Positions 50,514 through 59,066 of a stretch of 64,000 bases of DNA are shown here, one piece after another; the stretch's first letter is position 1; every line of letters begins with the position of its first letter. The notes beneath the pieces were generated by a model. The model was not told where the DNA came from and did not search any database. It saw only the letters and a program-made list of their open reading frames with translations. Source of the stretch: Rubrivivax sp. GTDB taxonomy: Bacteria > Pseudomonadota > Gammaproteobacteria > Burkholderiales > Burkholderiaceae_C. Position numbers and translations under genes: made by a program. Location of the stretch: NCBI GenBank assembly GCA_019635315.1, contig JAHBZT010000005.1, forward strand, positions 62,001 to 126,000, written 5' to 3'.

Positions 50514-52079
50514 ATGCACCCTGCCCTGCGCCGCCAGACCCTGGCCGACCTGCTGCACCGCAGCGCCGCCCGCCACCCGGACAAGCTCGCGATCGCCTGC
50601 GGCGAGACACGCTGGAGCTATGGCGAATTCGACGCGGTCTGCTCGCGCGTCGCCGCCGGCCTGGCCGCGCGCGGCGTCGCCCAGGGCGACCGCGTCGCGA
50701 TCCTGGCGCGCAACTCGCACGGCTTCGCGGCGCTGCGCTTCGCGCTGGCGCGGCTGGGCGCGGTGCTGGTGCCGATCAACTTCATGCTCAAGGCCGACGA
50801 GGCGGCCTACATCCTGCGCCATGCCGGCGCTCGCTGGCTGGCCACCGACAGCGGCCTGGCCGCGCTGGCGCGCGATGCCGCGGCGCGCGACACGCGCGTC
50901 GAGCAGCTGCTGTGGCTGCCTTCGGAGGACGCCTCGCAGCCGGAGCCCGGCATGCTGGCCTTCGACGAGCTCGCCGCTTGCAGCGACCCGGTGCCCGACG
51001 TCGCGCTGCAAGGCAGCGACCTGGCGCAGATCGTCTACACCAGCGGCACCGAGTCGCTGCCCAAGGGCGCGATGCTCACGCACGACGCGGTGCTGTGGCA
51101 GTACGTGAGCTGCCTCGTCGACGCGCAGATCGCGCAGGACGATCTGATGCTGCATGCGCTGCCGCTGTACCACTGCGCGCAGCTGGACGTGTTCTTCGGG
51201 CCCGCCATCTATGTGGGCGCCAGCAACGTGATCACCGCCAGGCCGGTGCCGGAGAACCTGCTGCCGCTGATCGCGCGCCACCGCATCAGCAGCTTCTTCG
51301 CGCCGCCCACGGTGTGGATCGCGCTGCTGCGCTCGCCGCTGTTCGACGCCACCGACCTGTCGAGCCTGAAGAAGGGCTACTACGGCGCCTCCATCATGCC
51401 GGTGGCGGTGATGCAGGAGATCCTCGAGCGGCTGCCCGCGCTGCGGCTGTGGAACCTGTACGGCCAGACCGAGATCGCGCCGCTGGCGACCATGCTCGCG
51501 CCCGAGGACCAGCTGCGCAAGCCCGGCTCCTGCGGCCGCGCGGTGCTCAACGTCGAGACCCGCGTCGTCGACGACGCCATGCGCGACGTGAAGCCCGGCG
51601 AGGTCGGCGAGATCGTTCACCGCAGCCCGCAGGTGATGAGCGGCTACTTCCACGACGACGAGCGCACGGCGGCCGCCTTCGAGGGCGGCTGGTTCCACAG
51701 CGGCGACCTGGCCACGGTGGACGCCGAGGGCTACATCACCGTCGTCGACCGCAAGAAGGACATGATCAAGACCGGCGGCGAGAACGTCGCGAGCCGCGAG
51801 GTCGAGGAGGCCATCTACCGGCACCCCGCGGTCAGCGAGGTCGCGGTGGTCGGGCTGCCGCACCCGCGCTGGATCGAGGCCGTGGTCGCCGTCGTCGTGC
51901 CCAAGCCCGGCGCCGCGCCGACCGAGGCCGAGCTGCTGGCGCATTGCGCCGCGCACCTGGCGCCGTTCAAGGCGCCCAAGCGCGTGGTCTTCGCCGACGC
52001 GCTGCCCAAGAATCCCAGCGGCAAGCTGCTCAAGCGCGAGCTGCGGCAGCGGCACGCCGGGTTGTTCGAGGGCGGCTGA
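50514..52079 (+). CDS. AMP-binding fatty acyl-CoA synthetase
   Basis: A 521-aa adenylate-forming enzyme activating a carboxylic acid to its acyl-CoA. The AMP motif is YTSGTESLPKGAMLTHD (about 178-194), with E replacing the usual T in the loop. GYYGASIMP, LYGQTE, HSGDLATVDAEGYITVVDR and the catalytic Lys in NPSGKLLKREL (about 507) are present. Typical FadD-like length. Fatty acid versus aromatic acid substrate is unclear. Start ATG 50514. Divergent from the ALDH gene; convergent with the degenerate GGDEF gene. Confidence 0.93.
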   Translation: MHPALRRQTLADLLHRSAARHPDKLAIACGETRWSYGEFDAVCSRVAAGLAARGVAQGDRVAILARNSHGFAALRFALARLGAVLVPINFMLKADEAAYILRHAGARWLATDSGLAALARDAAARDTRVEQLLWLPSEDASQPEPGMLAFDELAACSDPVPDVALQGSDLAQIVYTSGTESLPKGAMLTHDAVLWQYVSCLVDAQIAQDDLMLHALPLYHCAQLDVFFGPAIYVGASNVITARPVPENLLPLIARHRISSFFAPPTVWIALLRSPLFDATDLSSLKKGYYGASIMPVAVMQEILERLPALRLWNLYGQTEIAPLATMLAPEDQLRKPGSCGRAVLNVETRVVDDAMRDVKPGEVGEIVHRSPQVMSGYFHDDERTAAAFEGGWFHSGDLATVDAEGYITVVDRKKDMIKTGGENVASREVEEAIYRHPAVSEVAVVGLPHPRWIEAVVAVVVPKPGAAPTEAELLAHCAAHLAPFKAPKRVVFADALPKNPSGKLLKRELRQRHAGLFEGG

Positions 52080-52110
52080 CCGCCGCTCAGCGACGGCGGC
52101 CGACCGCCGT

Positions 52111-53013
52111 TCAGGCTTCGTCGTTGGCCGCGCCGCGGCCGCGACCGGCCGGCGCCCGCGTCGCCGCGGCGGCGCCGTCGCTGGCCAGCGAACCGGCCTG
52201 CGCGCTGGCCCGCTGCAGCAGCGCGGCGGCGTCCTTGCCGTGGTCGGGAAACAGCGCCAGGCCGACGGCGGCGCCGACCAGGCAGGGCTGCCCGGCCACC
52301 TGCAGCGGCTGCTGCAGCGCGCGCACCAGCTTGGCCGCCACGCGCTCGCCGTCGGCCGCCGCCTCCAGGTGGCCGAGCAGCACGCCGAAGGCATCCGGTC
52401 CGATGGCGGCGACGACGTCGCTGGCGCGCAGGTTGCCGCGCAGCCGCACCGCCACCTTGCGCCGCAGCACGTTGGCCGCCTCGCCGCCCAGCCGCGCCGC
52501 GGCCTGTGCAAAGCCCTCCACGCGCAGCACCAGCAGCACCATCGCCGCCGGCTCGCGTTCGCGCAGCGCGATCAGCTGCGTCATGTGCTCCAGCAACTGC
52601 TGCTGGTGCGGCAGCCCGGTCGCCAGGTCGGTGGCGTAGGCGGTGCGGGCCGAACGCTCGACGCGCTTGCGCTCGACGGCATGGCGCACCGCGCGCGCCA
52701 AGGCGCTGCCCTCCTCGGCCACCGCCACGGCCTCGACGCCCTGGCGCAGCAGCTCGGCCTCCAGCGCCTCGTCGGCGACCGCGCTGGCGACGACGACGGC
52801 GTGGTCGAAGGCGGCCTGCGCCAGCGCCGGCAGCTCGCGCAGCGCGGCCAGCGCGGCGCGGTCGGCGGCGCCGAACAGCAGTGCATCGTGTCCGCGCGCG
52901 GCCCGGGCGTCGGCCGCCTCGTCGACCTGCCAGCCCGCCGCGCGCAGCGCCGCCGCGGCGGCCGGGTCGGCGCCGATCAGCAGCACGCGCAGGACGGGGC
53001 CGGGACCGCTCAT
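52111..53013 (-). CDS. Pseudo-receiver plus degenerate GGDEF-domain protein
   Basis: A 300-aa cytosolic protein. Residues about 8-115 have the fold pattern of a response-regulator receiver (VLRVLLIGADPAAAAALRA; DHAVVVASAVAD), but the phosphorylatable Asp position is not preserved as an acidic triad. Residues about 125-270 align to GGDEF (ATDLATGLPHQQQL), with the signature GPDAF and no RxxD, so cyclase activity is unlikely. Ending AGRGRGAANDEA is flexible. Inferred: a ligand- or GTP-binding signalling adaptor. ATG 53013; convergent with the acyl-CoA synthetase gene. Confidence 0.75.
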   Translation of the reverse strand: MSGPGPVLRVLLIGADPAAAAALRAAGWQVDEAADARAARGHDALLFGAADRAALAALRELPALAQAAFDHAVVVASAVADEALEAELLRQGVEAVAVAEEGSALARAVRHAVERKRVERSARTAYATDLATGLPHQQQLLEHMTQLIALREREPAAMVLLVLRVEGFAQAAARLGGEAANVLRRKVAVRLRGNLRASDVVAAIGPDAFGVLLGHLEAAADGERVAAKLVRALQQPLQVAGQPCLVGAAVGLALFPDHGKDAAALLQRASAQAGSLASDGAAAATRAPAGRGRGAANDEA

Positions 53014-53073
53014 GCCGGCGATGATGCCCCAATCGCGTGCGCGGGCAAGCCGGAAGGCAGCCCACCAAGGACG

Positions 53074-53094
53074 AAGGACCCCGGTGGGGTCCTT
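53074..53094 (-). terminator. Hairpin terminator of tRNA-Gly
   Basis: AAGGACCCC-GGT-GGGGTCCTT is a perfect 9-bp stem with a 3-base loop. It is downstream of the leftward tRNA-Gly gene and before the ATG of the leftward degenerate GGDEF gene. The end AAGG on one side gives a weak U-run in leftward RNA. Confidence 0.7.
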
Positions 53095-53146
53095 GCGGTC
53101 AGGCCGGCAGCGGCGCGTCGGGCGGCTGCGGCGGGGTCGGCTGTCT

Positions 53147-53220
53147 TGGAGCGGGCGAAGGGAATCGAACCCTCGTATGAAGCTTGGGAAGCTGCCGTTC
53201 TGCCATTGAACTACGCCCGC
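53147..53220 (-). tRNA. tRNA-Gly (anticodon CCC)
   Basis: Full 74-nt tRNA including an encoded CCA. Acceptor stem GCGGGCG/CGCCCGC, T-loop TTCGATT, and anticodon loop TTCCCAA (CCC at 53186-53188, read leftwards), decoding GGG. The anticodon stem GCAGC/GCTTC contains one mismatch (C28 opposite U42); other pairs are normal. It probably folds and works; an error or a modified variant cannot be excluded. Confidence 0.93.
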
Positions 53221-53279
53221 GCTGCCCCGGATTCTAGCCGCGGCGGCACGCGCGGCAACGCCGCTACCATCGCGGCCCC

Positions 53280-54071
53280 ATGTCCGCCACGTCCGATCAG
53301 CCTGTCCTGCCCGAACCGCCGGCCCCGCCCGACCCGACAGACCCCGAGTCCGCCGCAGCCCCGGCCGCCGCATCGGCGCCGGGCGGCGACGCATCCGGTC
53401 GCCGCGCGCCGATCCGCAGCTTCGTCGTGCGCGCCGGCCGCATGGGCCCCGGGCAGCAGCGCGCGCGGGCCGAACTCGGCCCGCGCTTCGTGCTGCCCTT
53501 CGCGCCCGAGCCGCCGGACTGGGATGCTGTCTTCGGCCGCCGCGCGCCGCGCGTGCTGGAGATCGGCTTCGGCATGGGCGACGCCACCGCACAGGTCGCC
53601 GCCGCGATGCCGGAGATGGACTTCATCGGTGTCGAGGTGCACCCGCCCGGCGTCGGCTCGCTGCTCAGGCAGATCGGCGAACGCGGGCTGACGAACCTGC
53701 GCATCGTGCAGCACGATGCCGTCGAGGTGCTGCGGCACATGATCGCGCCGGCCTCGCTGGCCGGCGTGCAGGTCTGGTTTCCCGACCCCTGGCACAAGAA
53801 GCGCCACCACAAGCGGCGGCTGATCCAGCCGGCGCTGGTGGCGCTGCTGGCCAGCCGGCTGGTGCCCGGTGGCCGGCTGCACTGCGCCACCGACTGGCAG
53901 CCCTATGCCGAGCAGATGCTGGCCGTGCTGGCGGCCGAACCGCTGCTCGCCAATACCGTGCAAGCCTACGCGCCGCGCCCCGCGTCGCGCCCGCTGACCA
54001 AGTTCGAGGCGCGCGGCCAGCGCCTGGGCCACGGCGTCTGGGACCTGGTCTTCGTCAGGCGCCCGGACTGA
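53280..54071 (+). CDS. trmB: tRNA (guanine-N7)-methyltransferase TrmB
   Basis: A 263-aa SAM-dependent enzyme placing m7G at position 46 of tRNA. The SAM motif is [14 protein letters not shown] starting at residue 92, and the TrmB signature [14 protein letters not shown] lies at about 168-181. A Pro/Ala-rich N-terminal tail of about 60 residues precedes the catalytic domain, longer than the E. coli protein; the ATG at 53280 is the first start. It lies divergently beside tRNA-Gly, with 59 bp between. Confidence 0.96.
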   Translation: MSATSDQPVLPEPPAPPDPTDPESAAAPAAASAPGGDASGRRAPIRSFVVRAGRMGPGQQRARAELGPRFVLPFAPEPPDWDAVFGRRAPRVLEIGFGMGDATAQVAAAMPEMDFIGVEVHPPGVGSLLRQIGERGLTNLRIVQHDAVEVLRHMIAPASLAGVQVWFPDPWHKKRHHKRRLIQPALVALLASRLVPGGRLHCATDWQPYAEQMLAVLAAEPLLANTVQAYAPRPASRPLTKFEARGQRLGHGVWDLVFVRRPD

Positions 54072-54123
54072 CGATCGCGCACGCGCGTCGGGCCGCCTGC
54101 GCCTGTGGCAGTCCGCCCGCCGC

Positions 54124-54981
54124 TCAGGCCGCCCACTCCACCCAGCCCATGTAGGCGGTCAGCAGCACGAGGCCGCCGAAGACGATGCGGTACCAGGCGA
54201 AGGGCACGAAGTCGTGCGTGGAGACATAGCGGATCAGCCAGCGGATGCAGGCCAGCGCGGCGAAGAACGAGACCACGGTGCCGACCGCGAACATCGGCAG
54301 GTCGGCCCAGGACAGCAGCTCGCGGTATTTCCACACCGAGTAGGCGCCGGCGCCCATCAGCGTCGGGATACCCAGGTAGAAGCTGAATTCGGTCGCCGCC
54401 TTGCGCGAGAAGCCGAGCACCAGCGCGCCCATGATGGTCGCGCCGGAGCGGCTGGTGCCGGGGATCAGCGCCAGGCACTGCAGCAGCCCGACCTTCAGCG
54501 CATCGGCCAGCGTCATGTCGTCCACCGTCTCGACGCGCGCCTGCCGCGTGCCTTGCAGGTCGCGCGCGCCGTACAGGCGCTTGTGGCGCGCCTCGATCAC
54601 CAGGATCAGCAGCCCGCCGACGACCAGCGCCAGCGCCACCGGCACCGGGTAGAACAGGTGCTGCTTGACCAGCCCGCCCAGCAGCAGCCCGAAGAAGGCC
54701 GCCGGCAGAAAGGCGACCAGCACGTTGAGCGCGAAGCGCTGCGCCACCGGGTCGTGCGTGATGCCGCGCACCGTGCTGGCCAGCCGCACGCGGTACTCCC
54801 AGATCACCGAGAGCATGGCGCCGGACTGGATCGCGACCTCGAAGACCTTGACGTTGTCGCCGGTGAAGTCCAGCAGCGAGCCGGCCAGGATCAGGTGCCC
54901 GGTGGACGAGATCGGCAGGAACTCGGTGAGCCCCTCGACGACGCCCATGAGGGCGGCCTTGAGCAGCAGGATGGGGTCCAA
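54124..54981 (-). CDS. uppP: Undecaprenyl-diphosphatase UppP (BacA)
   Basis: A 285-aa inner-membrane enzyme recycling undecaprenyl pyrophosphate for peptidoglycan and LPS synthesis; overproduction gives bacitracin resistance in E. coli. The two signature loops are [14 protein letters not shown] (about residues 16-29) and [10 protein letters not shown] (about 173-182). Start TTG at 54981 (reads [13 protein letters not shown]) is chosen over TTG 54999 because the family starts this way and GGAG lies 8 nt upstream. Eight hydrophobic segments, typical length. Convergent with trmB. Confidence 0.95.
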   Translation of the reverse strand: MDPILLLKAALMGVVEGLTEFLPISSTGHLILAGSLLDFTGDNVKVFEVAIQSGAMLSVIWEYRVRLASTVRGITHDPVAQRFALNVLVAFLPAAFFGLLLGGLVKQHLFYPVPVALALVVGGLLILVIEARHKRLYGARDLQGTRQARVETVDDMTLADALKVGLLQCLALIPGTSRSGATIMGALVLGFSRKAATEFSFYLGIPTLMGAGAYSVWKYRELLSWADLPMFAVGTVVSFFAALACIRWLIRYVSTHDFVPFAWYRIVFGGLVLLTAYMGWVEWAA

Positions 54982-55146
54982 GGACAGGGCTCCGGGCAAA
55001 GCGGGCGATCATAGGCGGCCGCCGTGGCGGCACGACGGGTCTGCGCCCGCAGGGCGCCGACCGACGCGGCGCGGCGTGACATCCGGCCTGCGCGCCCGGG
55101 GCGCCAGGGACCGGGTTTGACCCGGGTGGGACTCGGCGGCTACATT

Positions 55147-55160
55147 ACTGACCGGTCAGT
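55147..55160. promoter_or_regulatory. TetR-type operator candidate
   Basis: ACTGACCGGTCAGT is a perfect 14-bp palindrome, extended to TTACTGACCGGTCAGTCAGTAA, 9 bp upstream of the TetR start codon. Such palindromes are the usual autoregulatory sites of TetR family repressors. A second effect on the downstream PCM/TolC genes is possible. Confidence 0.72.
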
Positions 55161-55169
55161 CAGTAAGCC

Positions 55170-55823
55170 ATGTCCACCACCGTCGCCGAACCCGAGAGCG
55201 CGCCGCGCCAGCGCCGCAAGCAGGCCCGTCCGCAGGAACTGCTGGAGGCGGCGCTCGAGCTGTTCTGCGAGAAGGGTTTCGCCGCCGCGCGCACCGACGA
55301 GGTGGCGCGCCGCGCCGGCGTGTCCAAGGGCACGTTGTACCTCTACTACCCCAGCAAGGAAGAGCTGTTCAAGGCGGTGGTGCGCCACAATCTGTCCAGC
55401 CTGATCGCCGAGGGCCAGGAACTCGTCGGGCAGTTCGACGGCAGCAGCTCCGAGCTGCTCGCGAAGCTGCTGCGCACCTGGTGGCAGCGCATCGGCAACA
55501 CGCCGGCGGCCGGCATCCACAAGATCGTGCTCGCCGAAGTGCGCAACTTCCCCGAGCTGGCGCAGTTCTACAGCGACGAGGTGATCCTGCCCGCCGACCG
55601 GCTGTTCTGCGGCGTCGTCGAGCGCGGCATCGCGCGCGGCGAATTCCGCGCCATGCCGGCCCACGAGGTGGCCACGGCGCTGATGGCGCCGCTGATCTTC
55701 ATGGCCGTGCACCGGCACTCGTTCGGCGCCTGCCCGGTGCACGGCAGCGTGGACGTGGAGCCCGAGCGCCTGCTCGGCACCCACCTGGACCTGGTGCTGC
55801 GCGGGCTGGAGCGGCGCGGCTGA
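55170..55823 (+). CDS. TetR/AcrR-family transcriptional regulator
   Basis: A 217-aa repressor. The N-terminal helix-turn-helix (EVARRAGVSKGTLYLYYPSKEELF, about 44-67, read here in two parts) is followed by a C-terminal domain of the TetR_C type (FYSDEVILPADRLFCGVVER). Known members respond to small hydrophobic ligands and often control efflux. It carries its own operator just upstream and precedes, after about 90 bp, the PCM, rhodanese and TolC-family genes, so efflux or stress control of that set is likely. Ligand unknown. Confidence 0.9.
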   Translation: MSTTVAEPESAPRQRRKQARPQELLEAALELFCEKGFAAARTDEVARRAGVSKGTLYLYYPSKEELFKAVVRHNLSSLIAEGQELVGQFDGSSSELLAKLLRTWWQRIGNTPAAGIHKIVLAEVRNFPELAQFYSDEVILPADRLFCGVVERGIARGEFRAMPAHEVATALMAPLIFMAVHRHSFGACPVHGSVDVEPERLLGTHLDLVLRGLERRG

Positions 55824-55890
55824 GCCGCCGCCACGGACGGTCAGCGACGCGCCAGGGCCAGCGCCTAGAATCCGAACGGGACGATTCATG

Positions 55891-55906
55891 ATACCCTGTT
55901 AGGTAT
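55891..55906. promoter_or_regulatory. Imperfect palindrome before the PCM gene
   Basis: ATACC-CTGTTA-GGTAT has 5-bp inverted arms and a 6-bp AT-rich spacer, 7 bp from the ATG. It may be an operator for the upstream TetR or a translational leader structure. It is unlike the TetR palindrome at 55147, so if it is an operator the protein is probably another one. Confidence 0.4.
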
Positions 55907-55913
55907 ATTGACG

Positions 55914-56588
55914 ATGAACACCGAGCGCGCCCGCTTCAACATGATCGAGCAGCAGATCCGCCCCTGGGAGGTGCTGGATCCCGCCGTGCTGTCGCTGCTG
56001 GCCGCCGTGCGGCGCGAGGACTTCGTGCCGTCGGCGCTGCGCTCGCTGGCCTTCGTCGACACCCAGGTGCCGCTGCTGCCCGGCCAGCCGGACGGCCCGC
56101 AGATGCTGGAGCCCAAGGTCGAGGCGCGGCTGCTGCAGGAACTGCAGGTGCAGCGCCACGAGAAGGTGCTGGAGGTCGGCACCGGCTCGGGCTTCATGGC
56201 AGCGCTGCTGGGCCACCGCGCGCAGCGCGTGCACACGCTGGAATGCGTGCCCGAGCTGGCACGGCGCGCGCGCGACAACCTGGCCGCGGCCGGCGTGGCC
56301 AACGTCACCGTGCACGAGGTGACGCCGGCCGAGGGCGCGCTCGGCCTGCCCGGCGAGGCGCCGTTCGACGTCATCGTGCTGTCCGGCTCGGTGGCCGAAG
56401 TGCCGCGCGAGCTGCTGGCGCAGCTCAAGATCGGCGGCCGCCTGGCGGCCATCGTCGGCGACGAGCCGGTGATGCGCGCGCGCCTGTTCCGCCGCGCCGG
56501 CGAGGCGGCCTGGTCGCAGAGCGACCTGTTCGACACCGTCGCGCCGCGCCTGGCCGGCTTCCCCGAGCCGGCGCGCTTCCGCTTCTGA
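55914..56588 (+). CDS. Protein-L-isoaspartate O-methyltransferase family protein
   Basis: A 224-aa SAM-dependent methyltransferase of the PCMT fold. The SAM motif is VLEVGTGSGFMAALLG (about residues 84-99); the N-terminal DPAVLSLLAAVRREDFVPSALRSLAF is the family's helical cap. Known PCMT repairs isoaspartyl damage; short members beside tolC in Burkholderiales may have other roles. The ATG at 55914 is used; a TTG at 55908 is also in frame. Followed by rhodanese after 10 bp, in a probable operon with the TolC-like gene. Confidence 0.88.
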   Translation: MNTERARFNMIEQQIRPWEVLDPAVLSLLAAVRREDFVPSALRSLAFVDTQVPLLPGQPDGPQMLEPKVEARLLQELQVQRHEKVLEVGTGSGFMAALLGHRAQRVHTLECVPELARRARDNLAAAGVANVTVHEVTPAEGALGLPGEAPFDVIVLSGSVAEVPRELLAQLKIGGRLAAIVGDEPVMRARLFRRAGEAAWSQSDLFDTVAPRLAGFPEPARFRF

Positions 56589-56598
56589 TGCCGCGGCG

Positions 56599-56928
56599 AT
56601 GCAGGTCCTGAACGTCGACCGGCTGCACGACTTCGCCGCCACCGACCCGGCGACGCTGCTGCTGGACGTGCGCGAGGCCTGGGAGACGGCGCTCGCGCCG
56701 CTGCGCCTGCCCGGCGTGGCCGCGCTGCAGATCCCGATGCGCGAGCTGCCGGCGCGGCTGGCCGAGGTCGACCGCTCGCAGTCCGTCGTCTGTATCTGCC
56801 ATCACGGCGCGCGCAGTGCGCAGGTCGTCGCATTCCTGATGCGCCAGGGCTACCCGCGCGTGTACAACCTCGCCGGCGGCGTCGACGCCTGGTCGACGCT
56901 GGTCGACCCTGCCGTGCCGCGCTACTGA
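56599..56928 (+). CDS. Rhodanese-like domain protein
   Basis: A 109-aa single rhodanese domain. Catalytic Cys is in [17 protein letters not shown] (active loop CHHGARS), followed by the Arg typical of sulfurtransferases. The N-terminal [11 protein letters not shown] and C-terminal [11 protein letters not shown] are canonical. Cytosolic. Known members transfer sulfane sulfur or act as redox modules. Located between the PCM-family and TolC-like genes in the same direction; a functional link to efflux is not obvious but the arrangement seems conserved in related bacteria. Confidence 0.93.
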   Translation: MQVLNVDRLHDFAATDPATLLLDVREAWETALAPLRLPGVAALQIPMRELPARLAEVDRSQSVVCICHHGARSAQVVAFLMRQGYPRVYNLAGGVDAWSTLVDPAVPRY

Positions 56929-57000
56929 GGCCGCGCCCAGCGCAGGACCGGCACCGCCCCCGAACGCGAACCGAACCACGTCGAAGACCGAGGATCCCGC

Positions 57001-58377
57001 ATGCCCGCCCAACCGCCCCGCCCGTCCCGCCGCCCGAACGCCGGCCTGCCCGGTCCGCAGTCCGGCCCGAAGGCGGGCTTCGCCGCACTGGCGCTGGCGC
57101 TCGCGATGGCCTGGCCGGGCCTGGCCGCCGCGCAGAACCTGAAGGAGCTGTACGAGGCGGCGCGCCAGTACGACGCCACCTACCTGGCGGCCAAGGCCAA
57201 CGCCGCAAGCGCCGAGTTCCGCGCCGCGCAGGCCGAGGCGCTGCGCCGGCCGTCGGCGGCGGTGACCGCCGGCGCCTCGGGCGACCGCACCGACCCGCCG
57301 CGCTTCGCGGCCGACACCACGGCCTCGGCGCAGGCGCAGATCGCCGGCCGCTACCCGCTGTTCAACCGCGCCAATGCGGTCACCGTCGAGCAGGCGCAGC
57401 GCTCGCTGGTCAGTGCGCAGGCCGAGCTCGACGCCGCCGAACAGGAGCTCATCCTGCGCGTCGCGCAGGCCTATTTCGACGTGCTCGCGGCGCAGGACAC
57501 GCTGACCACGACGCGCGCCGACAAGGCCGCGATCACCGAGCAGCTGGCCTCGGCGCGGCGCAACTTCGAGGTCGGCACCGCGACCATCACCGACACGCGC
57601 GAGGCGCAGGCGCGCTTCGACCTCGCCACCTTCCGCGAGCTGGCGGCCGAGAACGACCTGCGCACCAAGCGCATCGCGCTCGACCAGCTGGTCGGCCGCA
57701 GCGAGGTCGCGCCGCGGCCGCTGCAGGTGCCGGTGGTGCTGCCGACACCGCAGCCGGCCAGCCCGGAGGCCTGGGTCACCGCCGCCGACCAGCAGCACCC
57801 GACGATCCGCCGCGCGCGTGTCGGCCTCGAGGTCGCGCAGCTCGAGACCGAGAAGGCGCGTGCCGGCGAGCTGCCCACCGTCGACGCCGTCGCGTCGCTG
57901 GGGGCCTCGGACCTGCGCAGCAGCCGGCTGCAGCCCAACGGCAGCAGCACGCGCGCCAGCATCGGCGTGCAGCTGAGCTGGCCGCTGTATACCGGCGGCG
58001 CGACGCAGAACCGCATCAAGGAGACGCTGGCGCTGGAGGAGAAGTCGCGCAACGACCTCGAGGCGGCGCGCCGCGCCGTCGCGCAGGGCACGCGCGTGGC
58101 CTACTTCGGGCTGCTCTCCGGCGCCTCGCAGGTGAGCGCGCTCGAGGCCGCCGAGGCCTCGTCCAAGCTGGCGCTGGAGGCCACGCAGCTGGGCTACCGC
58201 GTCGGCGTGCGCGTCAACCTGGACGTGCTCAACGCGCAGACCCAGCTCTTCCAGACCCAGCGCGACCTGGCGCGCGCGCGCTACGACGTGCTGCTGGGCA
58301 GCCTGCGCCTGCGCCAGGCCTCGGGCCAGCTCGGGCCGGCCGACGTCGACGCGGTCAACCGCCTGCTCGCACCCTGA
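57001..58377 (+). CDS. TolC-family outer membrane channel protein
   Basis: A 458-aa outer-membrane factor. A long leader (Pro/Arg-rich then [15 protein letters not shown]; cleavage near residue 41) precedes the periplasmic coiled-coil domain. Two homologous halves alternate heptad helices with strand segments: [18 protein letters not shown] at the start and later [23 protein letters not shown], the conserved TolC helix. Known TolC channels work with RND, ABC or MFS exporters and periplasmic adaptors; none is encoded here, so partners are elsewhere. Probably under the nearby TetR. Confidence 0.92.
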   Translation: MPAQPPRPSRRPNAGLPGPQSGPKAGFAALALALAMAWPGLAAAQNLKELYEAARQYDATYLAAKANAASAEFRAAQAEALRRPSAAVTAGASGDRTDPPRFAADTTASAQAQIAGRYPLFNRANAVTVEQAQRSLVSAQAELDAAEQELILRVAQAYFDVLAAQDTLTTTRADKAAITEQLASARRNFEVGTATITDTREAQARFDLATFRELAAENDLRTKRIALDQLVGRSEVAPRPLQVPVVLPTPQPASPEAWVTAADQQHPTIRRARVGLEVAQLETEKARAGELPTVDAVASLGASDLRSSRLQPNGSSTRASIGVQLSWPLYTGGATQNRIKETLALEEKSRNDLEAARRAVAQGTRVAYFGLLSGASQVSALEAAEASSKLALEATQLGYRVGVRVNLDVLNAQTQLFQTQRDLARARYDVLLGSLRLRQASGQLGPADVDAVNRLLAP

Positions 58378-58484
58378 TACGGGTGTCACGGCCGCGGCCG
58401 GCGCGCGCGCGGTCGTCGGCGCGGCGCCCGGCGCGGTCTGCGATACGCTTGGGTTCCCGGGTGTCCGGGGCAGCGGAGTCCGCC

Positions 58485-59042
58485 ATGACCGCAGCCAATC
58501 CGCCCACACCGCCGGCCAGCGGCACCGTGGCCGACCCCGCGCAGGCGGCGCTGCCGCTCGAACGCGACCTGTTCCTGCGCAGCCTGCTGCGCGAGCTGTC
58601 CGGCACGCTGCAGGACGTCGTCGGCCTGGACGAGGCCGCCGGCTTCCTGAGCGTCGTCGGCCAGCGCATCGGCGACCAGCTCGACGCCGACTACCGCCGC
58701 GCGCTCGGCCGCGAGTCGCTGTCGCGGCCCGAGGTCGCGGCGGTGCTGGTGGACCTGAAGCGGCGCATCCAGGGCGACTTCCGCGTCGAGCACCAGGACG
58801 ACGAGCGCCTGGTCTTCCGCAACCGGCGCTGCCCCTTCGGCGACAAGGTCGTCGGCCGGCCCTCGCTGTGCATGATGACGTCCAACGTCTTCGGCGTGAT
58901 CGCGGCGCAGAACCTCGGCCAGGCCAAGGTGGTGCTGGAGCAGACGATCGCCGACGGTGCACCCGGCTGCCGCGTCGTCGTGCACCTGCAGCCCACGCCC
59001 GAGGCCCAGGCGGCCGAAGGGCGCGAGTATTTCCGCGCCTGA
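58485..59042 (+). CDS. Methanogen output domain 1-containing protein
   Basis: A 185-aa protein resembling the MetOD1 (4VR-like) regulatory output domain. C116 (RRCPFGD), C129 ([11 protein letters not shown]) and a further Cys near 163 lie in the conserved core around a strand-helix pattern, suggesting metal or cluster/ligand binding. Known: the domain was defined from archaeal histidine kinases and is also found in bacterial signalling operons. Only 24 bp precede the hybrid kinase gene, so it is probably its signalling partner. Function otherwise unknown. Confidence 0.78.
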   Translation: MTAANPPTPPASGTVADPAQAALPLERDLFLRSLLRELSGTLQDVVGLDEAAGFLSVVGQRIGDQLDADYRRALGRESLSRPEVAAVLVDLKRRIQGDFRVEHQDDERLVFRNRRCPFGDKVVGRPSLCMMTSNVFGVIAAQNLGQAKVVLEQTIADGAPGCRVVVHLQPTPEAQAAEGREYFRA

Positions 59043-59066
59043 GCGGCGCGACGGCGCGGCACGACC

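Noticed and set aside
55904..55909. TATATT as a -10 promoter for the PCM gene
   Set aside because: It would put transcription start at or after the ATG at 55914.
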